64,000 nucleotides of DNA from Neptuniibacter sp. CAU 1671 (GCF_029222905.1 NZ_JARHUE010000004.1:1-64000); one strand, 5' to 3'. Numbered from the stretch's first letter, positions 14,716 through 23,564 are shown. Notes: generated from the letters alone by a model not told the origin. A program made the numbers and translations.

Positions 14716-15300
14716 ATGAAAAAAATAAAAACCCTTTCTGCACTGGCTTTGATGGCGGTGTTCAGTACTCAGGTGCTGGCGGGTATGCCTGGCATGCGAG
14801 GGACTCAGCATCTGGGGATCACCGTGCCAAACGTTAAAGAAGCGACTGCTTTCTTTAAAGATGTGATTGGTTGCGAGTCATTCTATTCAATCGGTCCTTT
14901 TGGTCCTTTTGATGATGACTGGATGACTGAAAACCTGAACGTAGATAAAAAAGCCGTCATCAAAACAGCTCACCTGATGCGCTGTGGCAACGGCCCTGCG
15001 CTGGAAATCTTCGAATACACTGCCCCTGACCAGAAAATGACGCCACCGCGTAACAGCGACATCGGTGGTCATCACCTGGCGTTCTATGTCGATGATATGG
15101 ATGCAGCTGTCGCATTTCTTGAAGAGAAAGGCATCAAGGTTCTGGGTAAACCTCACACCTTTACCGATACCGGCATGAAAGGCCTAACCTGGGTATATTT
15201 CATGGCACCTTGGGGCATGCAGCTTGAAATCGTGAGCTACCCCTTTGGTCAGGGTTATGAAAAAGAAACCGGTCGTCGTATGTGGGATCCCCGCTACTAA
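14716..15300 (+). CDS. Exported VOC (glyoxalase/dioxygenase-fold) protein
   Basis: A 194-residue protein with a signal peptide (MKKIKTLSALALMAVFS...LAG, about 1-22). The start at 14716 is chosen because GGAG lies nine bases upstream and the signal peptide begins there; the frame is open back to 14638. The mature part is one VOC module pair with metal-ligand candidates His in TQHLGITV, Glu in LEIFEY, His in GGHHLAFYV and Glu in QLEIVSYP, the spacing of glyoxalase-type sites. Periplasmic VOC proteins are uncommon. Here it lies between pqqA and a HupE/UreJ-like gene, so it may act on a reactive oxidation product in the periplasm; that is inference. Confidence 0.85.
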   Translation: MKKIKTLSALALMAVFSTQVLAGMPGMRGTQHLGITVPNVKEATAFFKDVIGCESFYSIGPFGPFDDDWMTENLNVDKKAVIKTAHLMRCGNGPALEIFEYTAPDQKMTPPRNSDIGGHHLAFYVDDMDAAVAFLEEKGIKVLGKPHTFTDTGMKGLTWVYFMAPWGMQLEIVSYPFGQGYEKETGRRMWDPRY

Positions 15301-15322
15301 TACCAGATCGGCTTGACCAAAT

Positions 15323-15350
15323 CGGGAACACCCAGCGGTGTTCCCGTTTT
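15323..15350 (+). terminator. Terminator after the VOC gene
   Basis: CGGGAACACC-cagc-GGTGTTCCCG followed by TTTTC. It ends just before the ribosome-binding site of the next gene, so partial read-through into that gene is possible. Confidence 0.7.
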
Positions 15351-15361
15351 CGGGGGTGAAC

Positions 15362-16591
15362 ATGAAACGTTTATTTATTGCTTGTTTGTTACTGCTCAGT
15401 CAGCACGTCGCTGCACACTTTACCCATTTCGAACCCAGAATCCTGCATATCTATCAGGATAAGTCCGACATACTTGTTTTGATGCGCATGCCACTGCCGC
15501 TTGTACTGCTGGATGCCTCCTGGAAAGGAATTGATGCTAAAAATCAGGTGCCTTATACCAAACAGGCCGAGATGGAAGATGGGATCGACTATCTGCTCGA
15601 CCGGGCTGCACTGACTGAAAAACCTGAACTGTTGATTGAAAAAATTTCTCAGGGCTACCGTTTTGAAATCAATCAATCACTAAGGTCAGCCCAGGTTGAG
15701 GCCATCCACCTTTTTAATTCCGATAACCGCCGTTCCTTTGTGGATATCGCTTCAGCGGAATCGAATTTTGACGGGTTCATGCTGCTTGAACCCGAAGCAA
15801 TCAAGTTTTTCGATACCGGACTGGATATTAAATTCAGACTGCAAAACGCCTCGGTTATAGCGGATAACATGACCATTTTCAGTAAACTGGGTGACCAGTT
15901 TAATGCCATCAACCGGCTGGCGAATGTGGTCAATATTTACCGTAATGGTCAGCATCTATCGAATACCACGGTGGGCATTCTTGAGCTGTCGTCCCAACGC
16001 CTGCCCTCTGCATGGGAACGCGGGATCAGTGGTTTCTGGCAAGGCATGGAACACATTTTCATCGGCCTAGATCACGTACTGTTTATTCTGCTGATTTTCT
16101 TTACCTCAAACAGCATCATGCGACTGATTACACTGGCCACAGCGTTCACCATCGGGCATTCATTCAGTCTGTTGGTGGGTGACAATCTACTGATCAGTGC
16201 AGGCTTTTTCATACCCGCGATAGAACTGCTGATCGCATTATCGATTGCCGTCACGGCCGTCGCGCTGATCATGAATAAAGGGCACCATCTCACCAGCACA
16301 CCGATGCTGTGCATTGGTTTTATTCATGGCTTTGGATTTTCCTTTGTGTTCCGGGAACTCGCAGAAGCATCAGGCCAGGGTAGAGACTGGCTGACACTGA
16401 GCACGTTTACACTGGGTATTGAGGCTGGCCAATTAATTATCTATTTGCTGGCATTTGGCTTTGCATGGTGTGTAAATCACTATCTCTCGCCTAAACGCTC
16501 ACTGGCGTTTTATGTATCACTCTTCGCGTTGGCCGTCTCACAGTACTGGGTGCTAACGCGTATGCTGCCACTGCTTGATGCGGTGATCTGA
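15362..16591 (+). CDS. HupE/UreJ-type membrane protein with periplasmic N-terminal domain
   Basis: A 409-residue protein. It has a signal peptide (1-17), a roughly 200-residue periplasmic domain opening with HFTHFEPRILHIY, then six or seven membrane helices in the C-terminal half. The membrane part carries the HupE/UreJ signature GxxHIFIGLDHVLF (about 236-249), with further His in IGHSFSL, HHLTS and GFIHGFGFSF. HupE/UreJ proteins are metal (nickel/cobalt) permease-like. The start at 15362 has GGGGGTGA just upstream. Next to metal-dependent quinoproteins, a role in metal supply is tempting but unproven. Confidence 0.85.
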   Translation: MKRLFIACLLLLSQHVAAHFTHFEPRILHIYQDKSDILVLMRMPLPLVLLDASWKGIDAKNQVPYTKQAEMEDGIDYLLDRAALTEKPELLIEKISQGYRFEINQSLRSAQVEAIHLFNSDNRRSFVDIASAESNFDGFMLLEPEAIKFFDTGLDIKFRLQNASVIADNMTIFSKLGDQFNAINRLANVVNIYRNGQHLSNTTVGILELSSQRLPSAWERGISGFWQGMEHIFIGLDHVLFILLIFFTSNSIMRLITLATAFTIGHSFSLLVGDNLLISAGFFIPAIELLIALSIAVTAVALIMNKGHHLTSTPMLCIGFIHGFGFSFVFRELAEASGQGRDWLTLSTFTLGIEAGQLIIYLLAFGFAWCVNHYLSPKRSLAFYVSLFALAVSQYWVLTRMLPLLDAVI

Positions 16592-16595
16592 CAAC

Positions 16596-16625
16596 AAAAA
16601 AGGCATGCTCTGCATGCCTTTTTTC
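16596..16625. terminator. Bidirectional terminator
   Basis: AAAAAAGGCATGC-tct-GCATGCCTTTTTT, perfect stem with T-runs on both strands. It separates the convergent HupE/UreJ-like and beta-propeller genes. Confidence 0.85.
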
Positions 16626-16651
16626 CATCTATCTGGCGCTCACCGCTTAGA

Positions 16652-17347
16652 TCACTGGTCAATGCCGTAATGCTTAATGACCCGACCTGTTTTCAGATCA
16701 ACCACTGTAATGATCTGATTATTGTGCTGACGCAGCCATACCTGTTTATCCACCGCATCAACATGCAAAATGTCCGAATCCCGATTCATGTTTACGACAC
16801 CCTCTGAACGAAACAGAGAAGTATCAATCACTTGCACGGATTGATCCGCTAATGCCAGATACAAACGATCATCCTTTTCATCAAACAAAATCTCGCCCCT
16901 GAAATCTCCAACCGGTATCTGACTTAACAGCGCGTTCTGCTCAAGGCTGTAAACCGAGATCAATGAACTGGCATAACTCAGTACATACAGAAGATTATGC
17001 CGATTAGACAGCCAGAACCGATCCGGACGTGACTCAAGCTTAAAGCGCTCTTTAACCGTACCAGAGGCTATATCCATCACAAAGATCGATTTCTTTTCGA
17101 CATCTGCATAATAGAGTCGGTCGCCATGCAGCTTAATTTCACCCACTCTTCCTGGAACAGGCAGCTGAAAAAGACCGACCGGAGCGGACTTTAACTCATC
17201 ATAAACCAGTACAGTATTATGGGATTCCCTGACAAAAGAAAACGAGGGTTTGTTTTCATCCTCAGGCATCGGAAAAGAAAAATATGCAGCTGCAGCACAT
17301 AGGAGAGAAGTCGACAGCAGAACACCTGTGACTGTACGACGCTTCAT
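16652..17347 (-). CDS. Exported beta-propeller (YVTN/quinoprotein-like) protein
   Basis: A 231-residue protein with an N-terminal signal or anchor (MKRRTVTGVLLSTSLLCAAA). Repeats of the type 'DRLYYADVEKKSIFVMDIASG', 'HNLLYVLSYASSLISVYSLE', 'DRLYLALADQSVQVID' and 'KQVWLRQHNNQIITVVDLKTG' recur about every 40 residues, as in YVTN or amine-dehydrogenase beta-chain propellers. The size gives about five blades, shorter than the roughly 300-residue propellers often seen in PQQ-dependent catabolic clusters. The function is unknown. A good sigma-54 site lies 273 bp upstream, and a long hairpin lies in the leader. Confidence 0.75.
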   Translation of the reverse strand: MKRRTVTGVLLSTSLLCAAAAYFSFPMPEDENKPSFSFVRESHNTVLVYDELKSAPVGLFQLPVPGRVGEIKLHGDRLYYADVEKKSIFVMDIASGTVKERFKLESRPDRFWLSNRHNLLYVLSYASSLISVYSLEQNALLSQIPVGDFRGEILFDEKDDRLYLALADQSVQVIDTSLFRSEGVVNMNRDSDILHVDAVDKQVWLRQHNNQIITVVDLKTGRVIKHYGIDQ

Positions 17348-17378
17348 AATAAAAACCTTTAGAGTTTTTAAAAAAATA

Positions 17379-17436
17379 CCCGAAATAACATGATTTGATT
17401 TGAAGGGGCGATGAACTTAAATCATGTTATTTCGGG
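17379..17436 (-). repeat. Perfect 18-bp inverted repeat in the leader of the propeller gene
   Basis: CCCGAAATAACATGATTT (17379-17396) and its exact complement (17419-17436) are separated by 22 bp. On the minus strand the second arm is followed by TATTTTTTT and then the ribosome-binding site of the propeller gene, so it has the form of a terminator or attenuator directly before the start codon. Confidence 0.75.
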
Positions 17437-17619
17437 CGACTTCAGCCAAAACTGACTGCATCCAAACCTACCTGTATCTCGCATTACAGAGCAGACCCAT
17501 TTGCATTTCGAAACACGTGCGAAGAATGTCACTGTTTTCAGTTTATTGGCCGACAAGACTCACAACACTCCATGAACTTAGTGAGGCGACAACCTGACCA
17601 AGGTCATCACTTAACTAAG

Positions 17620-17635
17620 AGCAATTTGAATGCCA
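17620..17635 (-). promoter_or_regulatory. Sigma-54 promoter of the propeller gene
   Basis: The minus strand reads TGGCATTCAAATTGCT, matching the consensus with TGGCAT, N5, TTGCT. The resulting leader would be about 260 bp and includes the inverted repeat 17379-17436. Confidence 0.65.
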
Positions 17636-17842
17636 AAATTTAAATAATTGATTTATATGAGTTTTTAATTTTAGCTTCCGCACACTATAGGCCAATCTGC
17701 AACACAGCGTTGCATCTGTGCTACACCTCGTTAATACAGTAAGCACAAATTGAACAACCACACCTGCCCGAAAATTATTTTATGGAAGGCCTCATTTTTT
17801 CCTAGGTCCCGAGTTATAAAATAACTACACAAAAAATATGAA

Positions 17843-17874
17843 ACAGAGTGTTCCATTTTTTTGAAACACTCTGT
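17843..17874. promoter_or_regulatory. Candidate activator-binding palindrome between divergent sigma-54 promoters
   Basis: ACAGAGTGTT (17843-17852) and AACACTCTGT (17865-17874) are perfect 10-bp arms with a 12-bp spacer. It lies about 140 bp from the porin -24 box and 210 bp from the propeller -24 box, typical enhancer distances. The rest of the AT-rich 17437-18167 spacer shows no credible gene. Confidence 0.55.
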
Positions 17875-18012
17875 ACTAAAACACTGAGGCAGGAAAACCA
17901 ACAGGTTTACCGTTCCGCAAAAAAAGAGCTTATCTAGCTGAAAAACCGTGAATTTCATTGCTCATCAACGAAATCAACACCCCCAAATCAGAAAAAACCT
18001 TTGAAATAAAGT

Positions 18013-18028
18013 TGGCATCAATTCTGCA
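18013..18028 (+). promoter_or_regulatory. Sigma-54 promoter of the porin gene
   Basis: TGGCATCAATTCTGCA: GG and GC ten bases apart. It is 140 bp before the porin start. Confidence 0.6.
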
Positions 18029-18167
18029 AATATAAAGATGAATTGCAGAAGCATTAAGACTTTTAGCAATTCACTCGAACTTAATTAATGTTTCCGATTA
18101 AGAAAATCCGAAAGATTAGTTTTGGTATCGACAAATATACCTATGTTTCCTTAGGGGGAGTACACAG

Positions 18168-19376
18168 ATGAATAATAAGAAAGTAACCAGCGCCAAGAAG
18201 GGTATGGTCAGCTCGCTCAAAACTCTTTCTGCCATGGTTATGCTGTCTACAGCAGCAACCACTGCTTCTGCAGACATTCTGATCGGTGAAGCCGGCGGCA
18301 CCCAATTGTCCATGTTCGGTATTCTGGACGTGGGTATCCTTTATCAGGACAAAGTTTCCACCGATGGTGATGAAAAACTGGGCATGGAAACCAGTGGTCT
18401 GCGTCAGACCGTAATCGGTTTTAAAGGTTTGCGTCCACTGGATAACGGCTGGAACGCTTTCTTTAACCTGGAAGCTCACTTTGACCTGGACACCGGTATG
18501 TTCCACGGTACAGGTGATGCAACAACCGACGCTGATGACAGCAGCGGTCGCCTTCTGTTCCGTCGTCAGGCTAACCTGGGTCTGAGCGGTGACTGGGGTA
18601 CAGTTATCATGGGTCGTCAGTACGGTCCTGCACTGCTGGCACACCTGGGTACTGAGCCACGTATCTTCAAAGAGCAGTTCTCTAACCTGTACGCATGGGC
18701 TTACAGCCAGTTGTTTACCACCTTCAATAGTTCTGCCAGTGAAGCGGGTCGTAACGCGAACAACGACGTAGGTATCTTCTTCAAGAACGCTGTTCAGTAC
18801 CGTAACACTGTTGGCGGCCTGGACTTTGGTATCCTGTACTCCTTCGGTGGTCAGGAAGGCTCTCAGAAAGACGGTGATGTTATCGCCTTGGGTGCAGCTT
18901 ACACCACTGGTGCTCTGACGCTGTCCGGTTCTTACCAGAACATGAAAGATCAGCAGACCTCTGAAGATGTAGTTGAAAGCTGGGCCGTTGGTGCCGGTTA
19001 TAAAATTGGTGATGTAACTCTGAAAGCCAACTTTATGAACACCGAAAACAACGACTCTCTTGGCAACGAAGTGCTTGACCTGGATGCGCTGGGTCTGGGT
19101 GTAGATTATCAGTGGAGCGCCAAAAATACCGCTACCGTTGCTTACTACATCAACGAAGACAAAGCGCCTGCTGAAGAAGCTGAAACCAAATCTCTGGTTA
19201 TCAGTAACGAATACACCATGGGCCCATCTACCGTTCTGTATACCGCACTGGCATACGTCGATTCCGATGACAACATGAGTGCCGTTTCTCAGTACGCCAC
19301 TTCTATCGTTGCGACACCTGCTCCGGTTGGTGAAAAAACTACTCTGATTAACGTGGGTATCAACTTCGCGTTCTAA
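18168..19376 (+). CDS. Gram-negative porin (first)
   Basis: A 402-residue outer-membrane beta-barrel. The signal peptide is about residues 1-35 (ending TTASAD) and the protein ends in Phe (INFAF), the usual sorting signal. Alternating strands such as LSMFGILDVGILYQ, GWNAFFNLEAHFDL and WGTVIMGRQYGPALLAHLG, with an L3-like loop after GRQ, fit a trimeric general porin. GGGGGAG lies nine bases before the ATG. As part of the sigma-54 island it probably admits the growth substrate. Confidence 0.9.
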   Translation: MNNKKVTSAKKGMVSSLKTLSAMVMLSTAATTASADILIGEAGGTQLSMFGILDVGILYQDKVSTDGDEKLGMETSGLRQTVIGFKGLRPLDNGWNAFFNLEAHFDLDTGMFHGTGDATTDADDSSGRLLFRRQANLGLSGDWGTVIMGRQYGPALLAHLGTEPRIFKEQFSNLYAWAYSQLFTTFNSSASEAGRNANNDVGIFFKNAVQYRNTVGGLDFGILYSFGGQEGSQKDGDVIALGAAYTTGALTLSGSYQNMKDQQTSEDVVESWAVGAGYKIGDVTLKANFMNTENNDSLGNEVLDLDALGLGVDYQWSAKNTATVAYYINEDKAPAEEAETKSLVISNEYTMGPSTVLYTALAYVDSDDNMSAVSQYATSIVATPAPVGEKTTLINVGINFAF

Positions 19377-19390
19377 TCGATTCGCCCCCG

Positions 19391-19430
19391 CAGGCTGTTG
19401 GAAGTTTCGACTTTCAACGGCCTGTTCTAT
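19391..19430 (+). terminator. Porin terminator with UUCG loop
   Basis: CAGGCTGTTGGAAGT and ACTTTCAACGGCCTG (19391-19424) pair over 15 positions (with G-T pairs) around a TTCG tetraloop, followed by a T-rich tract. Confidence 0.75.
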
Positions 19431-19610
19431 TTCTGCTTCCGAGCAAAGCCTCACCTTTTTATCTTTCAATAACTAGTTTTTATCGAGCGAATCTCCGCTG
19501 CTGCTGGATAAAAGACACTTTGTCCGGTTACCTAAAACTGATATTTTGGTGGGTACAAGTTATACTCAGCGGCACTGCATAACTCAGCGTCTTTGAGGAT
19601 AATTGAGCGG

Positions 19611-20411
19611 ATGTCCATTTTCACTTCTTCGTTTAAGCACTCGTTGTGTCTCTTTTTATTAATTCAATTGGCCTCCACCGCATCGGCCTCTCCTGAGGCT
19701 AGGGTTGAGCTATCACAGGCCGAAGAATCACTTACTCCTTTATCAACAGTAAACCCAGATGCATTTAGAGTCCTGTTTATCGGGAACAGCATTACAAGAC
19801 ATGGTGTAAAGGAAAATATAGGCTGGCACCATGTGTCTGGGATGGCAGCAAGTGAGGAAAACAAGGACTACGTTCACATTTTAGCGAGCAAGCTGCGTAA
19901 CGAGCTATCTCCAACACCAGTTGACCTTTACAACCACACTGGCGGGTCGGGTTCCGTGATCAGAAGATTCAAAACCATTGATCAAGTATTGGTAGTGAGA
20001 CCAAATTTAGTGGTAATACAACTTGGCGAACATGAAAAACCTGAAACGGGATTGCAAAACATACGAGACGCTTACCACGGTTTAGTTCGTACCGTAACAG
20101 AATTGCAAACAAAACCAATAGTTATATGCGTGGGCCCATGGGCCGGATTGATAGGGAATTATGGAAACGAAGAGGAACGCATGACCCGAGCAAAATTAGA
20201 ATACTCAGGGTTTAAAGGACAGGTGCAAGGCATTATGCGAGACGTTTGCGAAAGGCATGGCAGTCCATTTGTGTCTGTCGCAGATTTGACTCTAGAACCA
20301 AACTACTTCGGTTTCGGCGATACTTGGGGGGTGCGCTGGCATCCCAATGATCGCGCTCACGCTATGTATGCCGATAGAATTTATAGAGCATTCAACAAGG
20401 TAAGGCGGTGA
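19611..20411 (+). CDS. Exported SGNH/GDSL-type hydrolase
   Basis: A 266-residue protein with a signal peptide (MSIFTSSFKHSLCLFLL...ASAS). The frame is open to a TTG at 19593, but the ATG at 19611 fits the signal peptide better. The SGNH blocks are recognisable: nucleophile in LFIGNSITRHG, GGSGS, LGEHEKP in place of the usual GxND, and WHPNDRAHA as the Asp/His block. Esterase or carbohydrate deacetylase activity in the periplasm is plausible. Codons such as ATA, AGA and TTA are frequent and the flanks are AT-rich, unlike neighbouring genes, which suggests recent acquisition. Confidence 0.75.
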   Translation: MSIFTSSFKHSLCLFLLIQLASTASASPEARVELSQAEESLTPLSTVNPDAFRVLFIGNSITRHGVKENIGWHHVSGMAASEENKDYVHILASKLRNELSPTPVDLYNHTGGSGSVIRRFKTIDQVLVVRPNLVVIQLGEHEKPETGLQNIRDAYHGLVRTVTELQTKPIVICVGPWAGLIGNYGNEEERMTRAKLEYSGFKGQVQGIMRDVCERHGSPFVSVADLTLEPNYFGFGDTWGVRWHPNDRAHAMYADRIYRAFNKVRR

Positions 20412-20513
20412 ATAGTGCGAATGTCATAAGCATTATCTATTTTTTCGTTTCTAACCATTATCTAAAATTGACTATCTTTATTCTAAATACAAAAAGTCAA
20501 AATATAATTCTAA

Positions 20514-20540
20514 AGAAAAAGGCACGCCCTAAGGCGTGCT
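20514..20540 (-). terminator. Terminator of the seven-gene aco/GMC operon
   Basis: On the minus strand GCACGCC-ttag-GGCGTGC is followed by TTTTTC, 30 bp beyond the GMC stop codon. Confidence 0.8.
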
Positions 20541-20570
20541 AAGAACTCTCCAGAGCGACAATCTAAGAGT

Positions 20571-22151
20571 TTAGATCTCCCGTTTCATCATCTGATCGGC
20601 GATGTAATCAGCCTGACGAATTGCCAGAGCAACGATGGTCAGGGTTGGGTTTTCAGTACCACTGGTGGTGAACTGACTACCATCGGACACGAACAGATTT
20701 TTAATGTCATGAGACTGACCCCAGCGATTCACAACGCCATCCCTTGCGTGTTCGCTCATGCGGTTAGTACCCATGTTGTGACTGGCAGGGTATGGCGGCA
20801 GGTTATTCACCTTGATGGCACCCACTGCATCAAACAACTCCTTGGCACGGGCATAGGCATGCTCACGCATCAGGTAGTCATTCTGGTGGTCAGTTTTGTA
20901 GACCACCGGTACCGGCAAGCCATACTGGTCTTTTTCAGTTGGGTGCAGGGTGATGTTGTTGGATTCAACCGGCATGTCTTCACCACACACCCAGAAACCG
21001 GCCATCTTGTCGTAGTTGGCCAGGGAATCAGCCAGCTCGCGACCCCAACCACCTTTGCCCGGATTCAGGAAGGCAGACATAAATGGCAGACCCAGGTGCA
21101 GTGTTTCCAGCTCGTAACCGGCCAGGTGACCACGGCTAGGATCGTTGTCACGCCATTCATGCACGATGTTTGGCACCACGGTGCTCTTGTACATGTGCAC
21201 CGGTTTTTCGAACTCGGCATACACGCCACCGGTGGTGTGTGTCATGTAGTTCTGACCCACCTGACCAGAAGAGTTGGCCAGACCGTCCGGGAACATAGAA
21301 GAGGCCGAGTTCAGCAGCATACGTGGTGACTCAATTGAGTTACCGGCAACCGCAACAACGCGGGCTTTCTGCAGGTGCTGATTACCATCTTTATCGGCAT
21401 AAAGCACGCCGGTGACTTTACCGGTTTTATCATGCTCGATGCGCAGTACCATGGACTGAGGACGCACCTCAGTATTGCCAGTGGCTTCTGCTTTAGGAAT
21501 CTCGGTATACATGGTGGACCACTTGGCACCGATACGGCAGCCCTGCATACAGAAACCATTCACCTGACAGGCTGGACGACCATCACGGACTTCAGTGTTG
21601 ATCGCCAGATTGGCAGCTTCACACTTGGCACCGATTCGTTTCGCGCCTTCCGCAACCACTTTGGCGTGGTTACTCGGACTGTGGTGCGGCATACCGGTCG
21701 CTTTGGTACCAGTTACACCCATTTTGTCTTCAGCTTTAGCGTAGTAAGGCTCCATCTCTTTCAGAGAGATTGGCCAGTCCAGCACGTTGGCACCTGGCAC
21801 CACGCCGTTGGTGCTTTTCATCTTGAACTCATGTTCCTGAAAACGCATGGCCACACCCGCCCAGTGCATGGTGGCACCACCCACACCTTTCACAATCCAG
21901 GCGGGCAGATTCGGAAAATCTTCTGCGATACGTGCAGGACCGACGACATAACGCTTGTCCAGCCAGGAAATTTTGCCGAACATTTTCCATTCGTCGTTTT
22001 CGATGTCATCCATCTTGAAGCGCTTACCGGCTTCCAGGACAACCGACTTGATACCCTTTTGGGCCAGTTCATTCGCCAGCGTACCACCACCGGCACCCGA
22101 GCCGATGATAACTACCAGGCTATCGTCATTCAGATCAAATTTAGTAGACAT
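20571..22151 (-). CDS. GMC-family flavoprotein dehydrogenase, large subunit
   Basis: A 526-residue FAD-dependent dehydrogenase of the gluconate 2-dehydrogenase large-subunit type. The FAD motif is GSGAGGGTLA (17-26), then GVGGATMHWAG. A Cys cluster CQVNGFCMQGC is near residue 200, as in family members that bind an iron-sulfur centre. The active-site pair is His458 (SHNMG) and Asn501 (GTENP). There is no signal peptide; export would be by co-translocation with the Tat-dependent small subunit encoded just upstream. It oxidises an alcohol or sugar-acid hydroxyl to a ketone. It is the last gene of the operon starting at 26515, and no dedicated cytochrome subunit follows. Confidence 0.88.
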   Translation of the reverse strand: MSTKFDLNDDSLVVIIGSGAGGGTLANELAQKGIKSVVLEAGKRFKMDDIENDEWKMFGKISWLDKRYVVGPARIAEDFPNLPAWIVKGVGGATMHWAGVAMRFQEHEFKMKSTNGVVPGANVLDWPISLKEMEPYYAKAEDKMGVTGTKATGMPHHSPSNHAKVVAEGAKRIGAKCEAANLAINTEVRDGRPACQVNGFCMQGCRIGAKWSTMYTEIPKAEATGNTEVRPQSMVLRIEHDKTGKVTGVLYADKDGNQHLQKARVVAVAGNSIESPRMLLNSASSMFPDGLANSSGQVGQNYMTHTTGGVYAEFEKPVHMYKSTVVPNIVHEWRDNDPSRGHLAGYELETLHLGLPFMSAFLNPGKGGWGRELADSLANYDKMAGFWVCGEDMPVESNNITLHPTEKDQYGLPVPVVYKTDHQNDYLMREHAYARAKELFDAVGAIKVNNLPPYPASHNMGTNRMSEHARDGVVNRWGQSHDIKNLFVSDGSQFTTSGTENPTLTIVALAIRQADYIADQMMKREI

Positions 22152-22169
22152 ACCTTACAACTCCCTCAC

Positions 22170-22712
22170 TTACAGCCAGTCGATATCGTTATAACCACGG
22201 TTGATATAGCCGCCTTTTTCCCAGGCAGAACCGCCATATCCGAAACGTGGCCATAGTTCAGGGTTGTTGTAGATACCCATCATCAGGGCACCTTTGATGC
22301 TCTGGAAGAAAGCGGTCGGTTCCATCGCTTTCAACACCACTACACGGTCAGACTCTTTCGCGATCTGCGTGTATTTTTTGCCAAACTTCTCAACAGACAG
22401 GGTATCGAGCTGAGCAACACCTTCAGACAACTGTTTCAACAGATCCGCATCGGTCTCTGCTGATTTAGCCATTGGTGACATCACCTGGCTGTAGTACTTG
22501 TCTTCCAGCGTGTCGTGGGGATAAATGTCCCGCGCCAGCTTCATCAGGGTTGCATTGGCATCTTTGCCAATCTGTTGGGCAGCAAAACTGTCTGGAGAAA
22601 ATAATCCCCCACCCAGTACCACTGCTGAGGCCCCTACCGCCATTACCCCGGTAGTTGACAAAAAGCGTCTGCGATTCATCATCGGCCCGACCATTTTGTT
22701 ATTTTTATTCAT
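22170..22712 (-). CDS. Gluconate 2-dehydrogenase subunit 3-like protein (Tat-exported)
   Basis: A 180-residue protein whose N-terminus holds a twin-arginine signal (MMNRRRFLSTTGVMAVGAS). The start at 22712 is chosen because GGAGG lies five to nine bases upstream; the frame is open slightly further. The body resembles the small gamma subunit of FAD-dependent gluconate/fructose dehydrogenases (LARDIYPHDTLEDKYYSQVM), which carries the large subunit through the Tat system. It lies 18 bp upstream of the GMC gene. Confidence 0.82.
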   Translation of the reverse strand: MNKNNKMVGPMMNRRRFLSTTGVMAVGASAVVLGGGLFSPDSFAAQQIGKDANATLMKLARDIYPHDTLEDKYYSQVMSPMAKSAETDADLLKQLSEGVAQLDTLSVEKFGKKYTQIAKESDRVVVLKAMEPTAFFQSIKGALMMGIYNNPELWPRFGYGGSAWEKGGYINRGYNDIDWL

Positions 22713-22760
22713 AGTGCCTCCAGTCAATTTCTTCCTTACGTATTAAGGAAAAACAAGCAA

Positions 22761-23564
22761 TTAAGCTCTTTTAACTTCTAGATCCTTGGACTCGGTGAAA
22801 TTTAGCTGATCGATGTATTTACTCATCACATCCGCCAGATCATTCATCACCTTCTGGACAAAGTACTCACCCTGCTCACCCATAAGTTGGGCCAGTGTCA
22901 GGTGGCAATCACCCTTAATAAACGGCGGTAGTTCGCAATGTTCATAGAACTGATTGCAGATCTGCCACATCTCTTGCAACGGTCCGTCACACAGAATCAC
23001 TGCATGGATCAGCAGCGCGGTATCGCCACCGTGGGATACCACTTGAGCATCCCTGATCCGTTGCCAGCGCTGGGCCGTACCGGCGATTTTTTTCCCATCA
23101 ACAACGAGGTTGTAATCCCCGTCGCAAAATGCACCTTTAACTGAACCGTATTCGCTTTGAATCCCGTATTTTTTCAACCAGCGACTCATCACATCACAGA
23201 TCAGTTCATAACTGCCTTTGATGCTGAGCTGGTTTTTATTCAGTTTTACAACCATGGATAGGTTGATAAAACCGGGATCCTGCGGTGTCAGCTCACCACC
23301 CGTCGAGCGGGTGATTACAGGCCAGCCCTGGGCATCACAATAGGTCTTAGCATCGGCAAAGCCAGGCTTATGTGTCGCGCTTCTCGGCACGACCAGCGCC
23401 CGACGGCTGCGCCACAACAGATAACCCTTGTCGGACGCGCCGGTCATCACCGCGTCCATCAACTTTTTCTCCAGATCAAGCCCGGTCGCGATATTCACAG
23501 GCTGTGGCACCACGACCTTGGCTACACGATCTGTTTTCAAAAGCACATTACTGCTCACTTTCAA
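22761..23564 (-). CDS. Lipoate-protein ligase A-type protein
   Basis: A 267-residue member of the biotin/lipoate ligase fold. Recognisable elements are the substrate loop RSTGGELTPQDPGFINLSMV (usual RRxSGGGAVxHD) and the catalytic Lys segment KKIAGTAQRW. It would attach lipoate, or transfer it, to the lipoyl Lys of the free lipoyl-domain protein encoded two genes upstream. The gene overlaps the E2 gene by 17 bp. Its presence in the operon suggests the dedicated lipoyl domain is not a good substrate for the housekeeping enzyme. Confidence 0.82.
   Translation of the reverse strand: MKVSSNVLLKTDRVAKVVVPQPVNIATGLDLEKKLMDAVMTGASDKGYLLWRSRRALVVPRSATHKPGFADAKTYCDAQGWPVITRSTGGELTPQDPGFINLSMVVKLNKNQLSIKGSYELICDVMSRWLKKYGIQSEYGSVKGAFCDGDYNLVVDGKKIAGTAQRWQRIRDAQVVSHGGDTALLIHAVILCDGPLQEMWQICNQFYEHCELPPFIKGDCHLTLAQLMGEQGEYFVQKVMNDLADVMSKYIDQLNFTESKDLEVKRA

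Noticed and set aside
17731-17958. A 75-codon frame in the porin-propeller spacer
   Set aside because: It covers the activator-like palindrome, is Phe/Cys/Leu-rich from AT-rich DNA, and has no plausible start signal.
18141-19469. A 442-codon open frame antisense to the porin
   Set aside because: The plus-strand porin has a signal peptide, barrel strands and terminal Phe; the antisense frame arises from its biased codon use.
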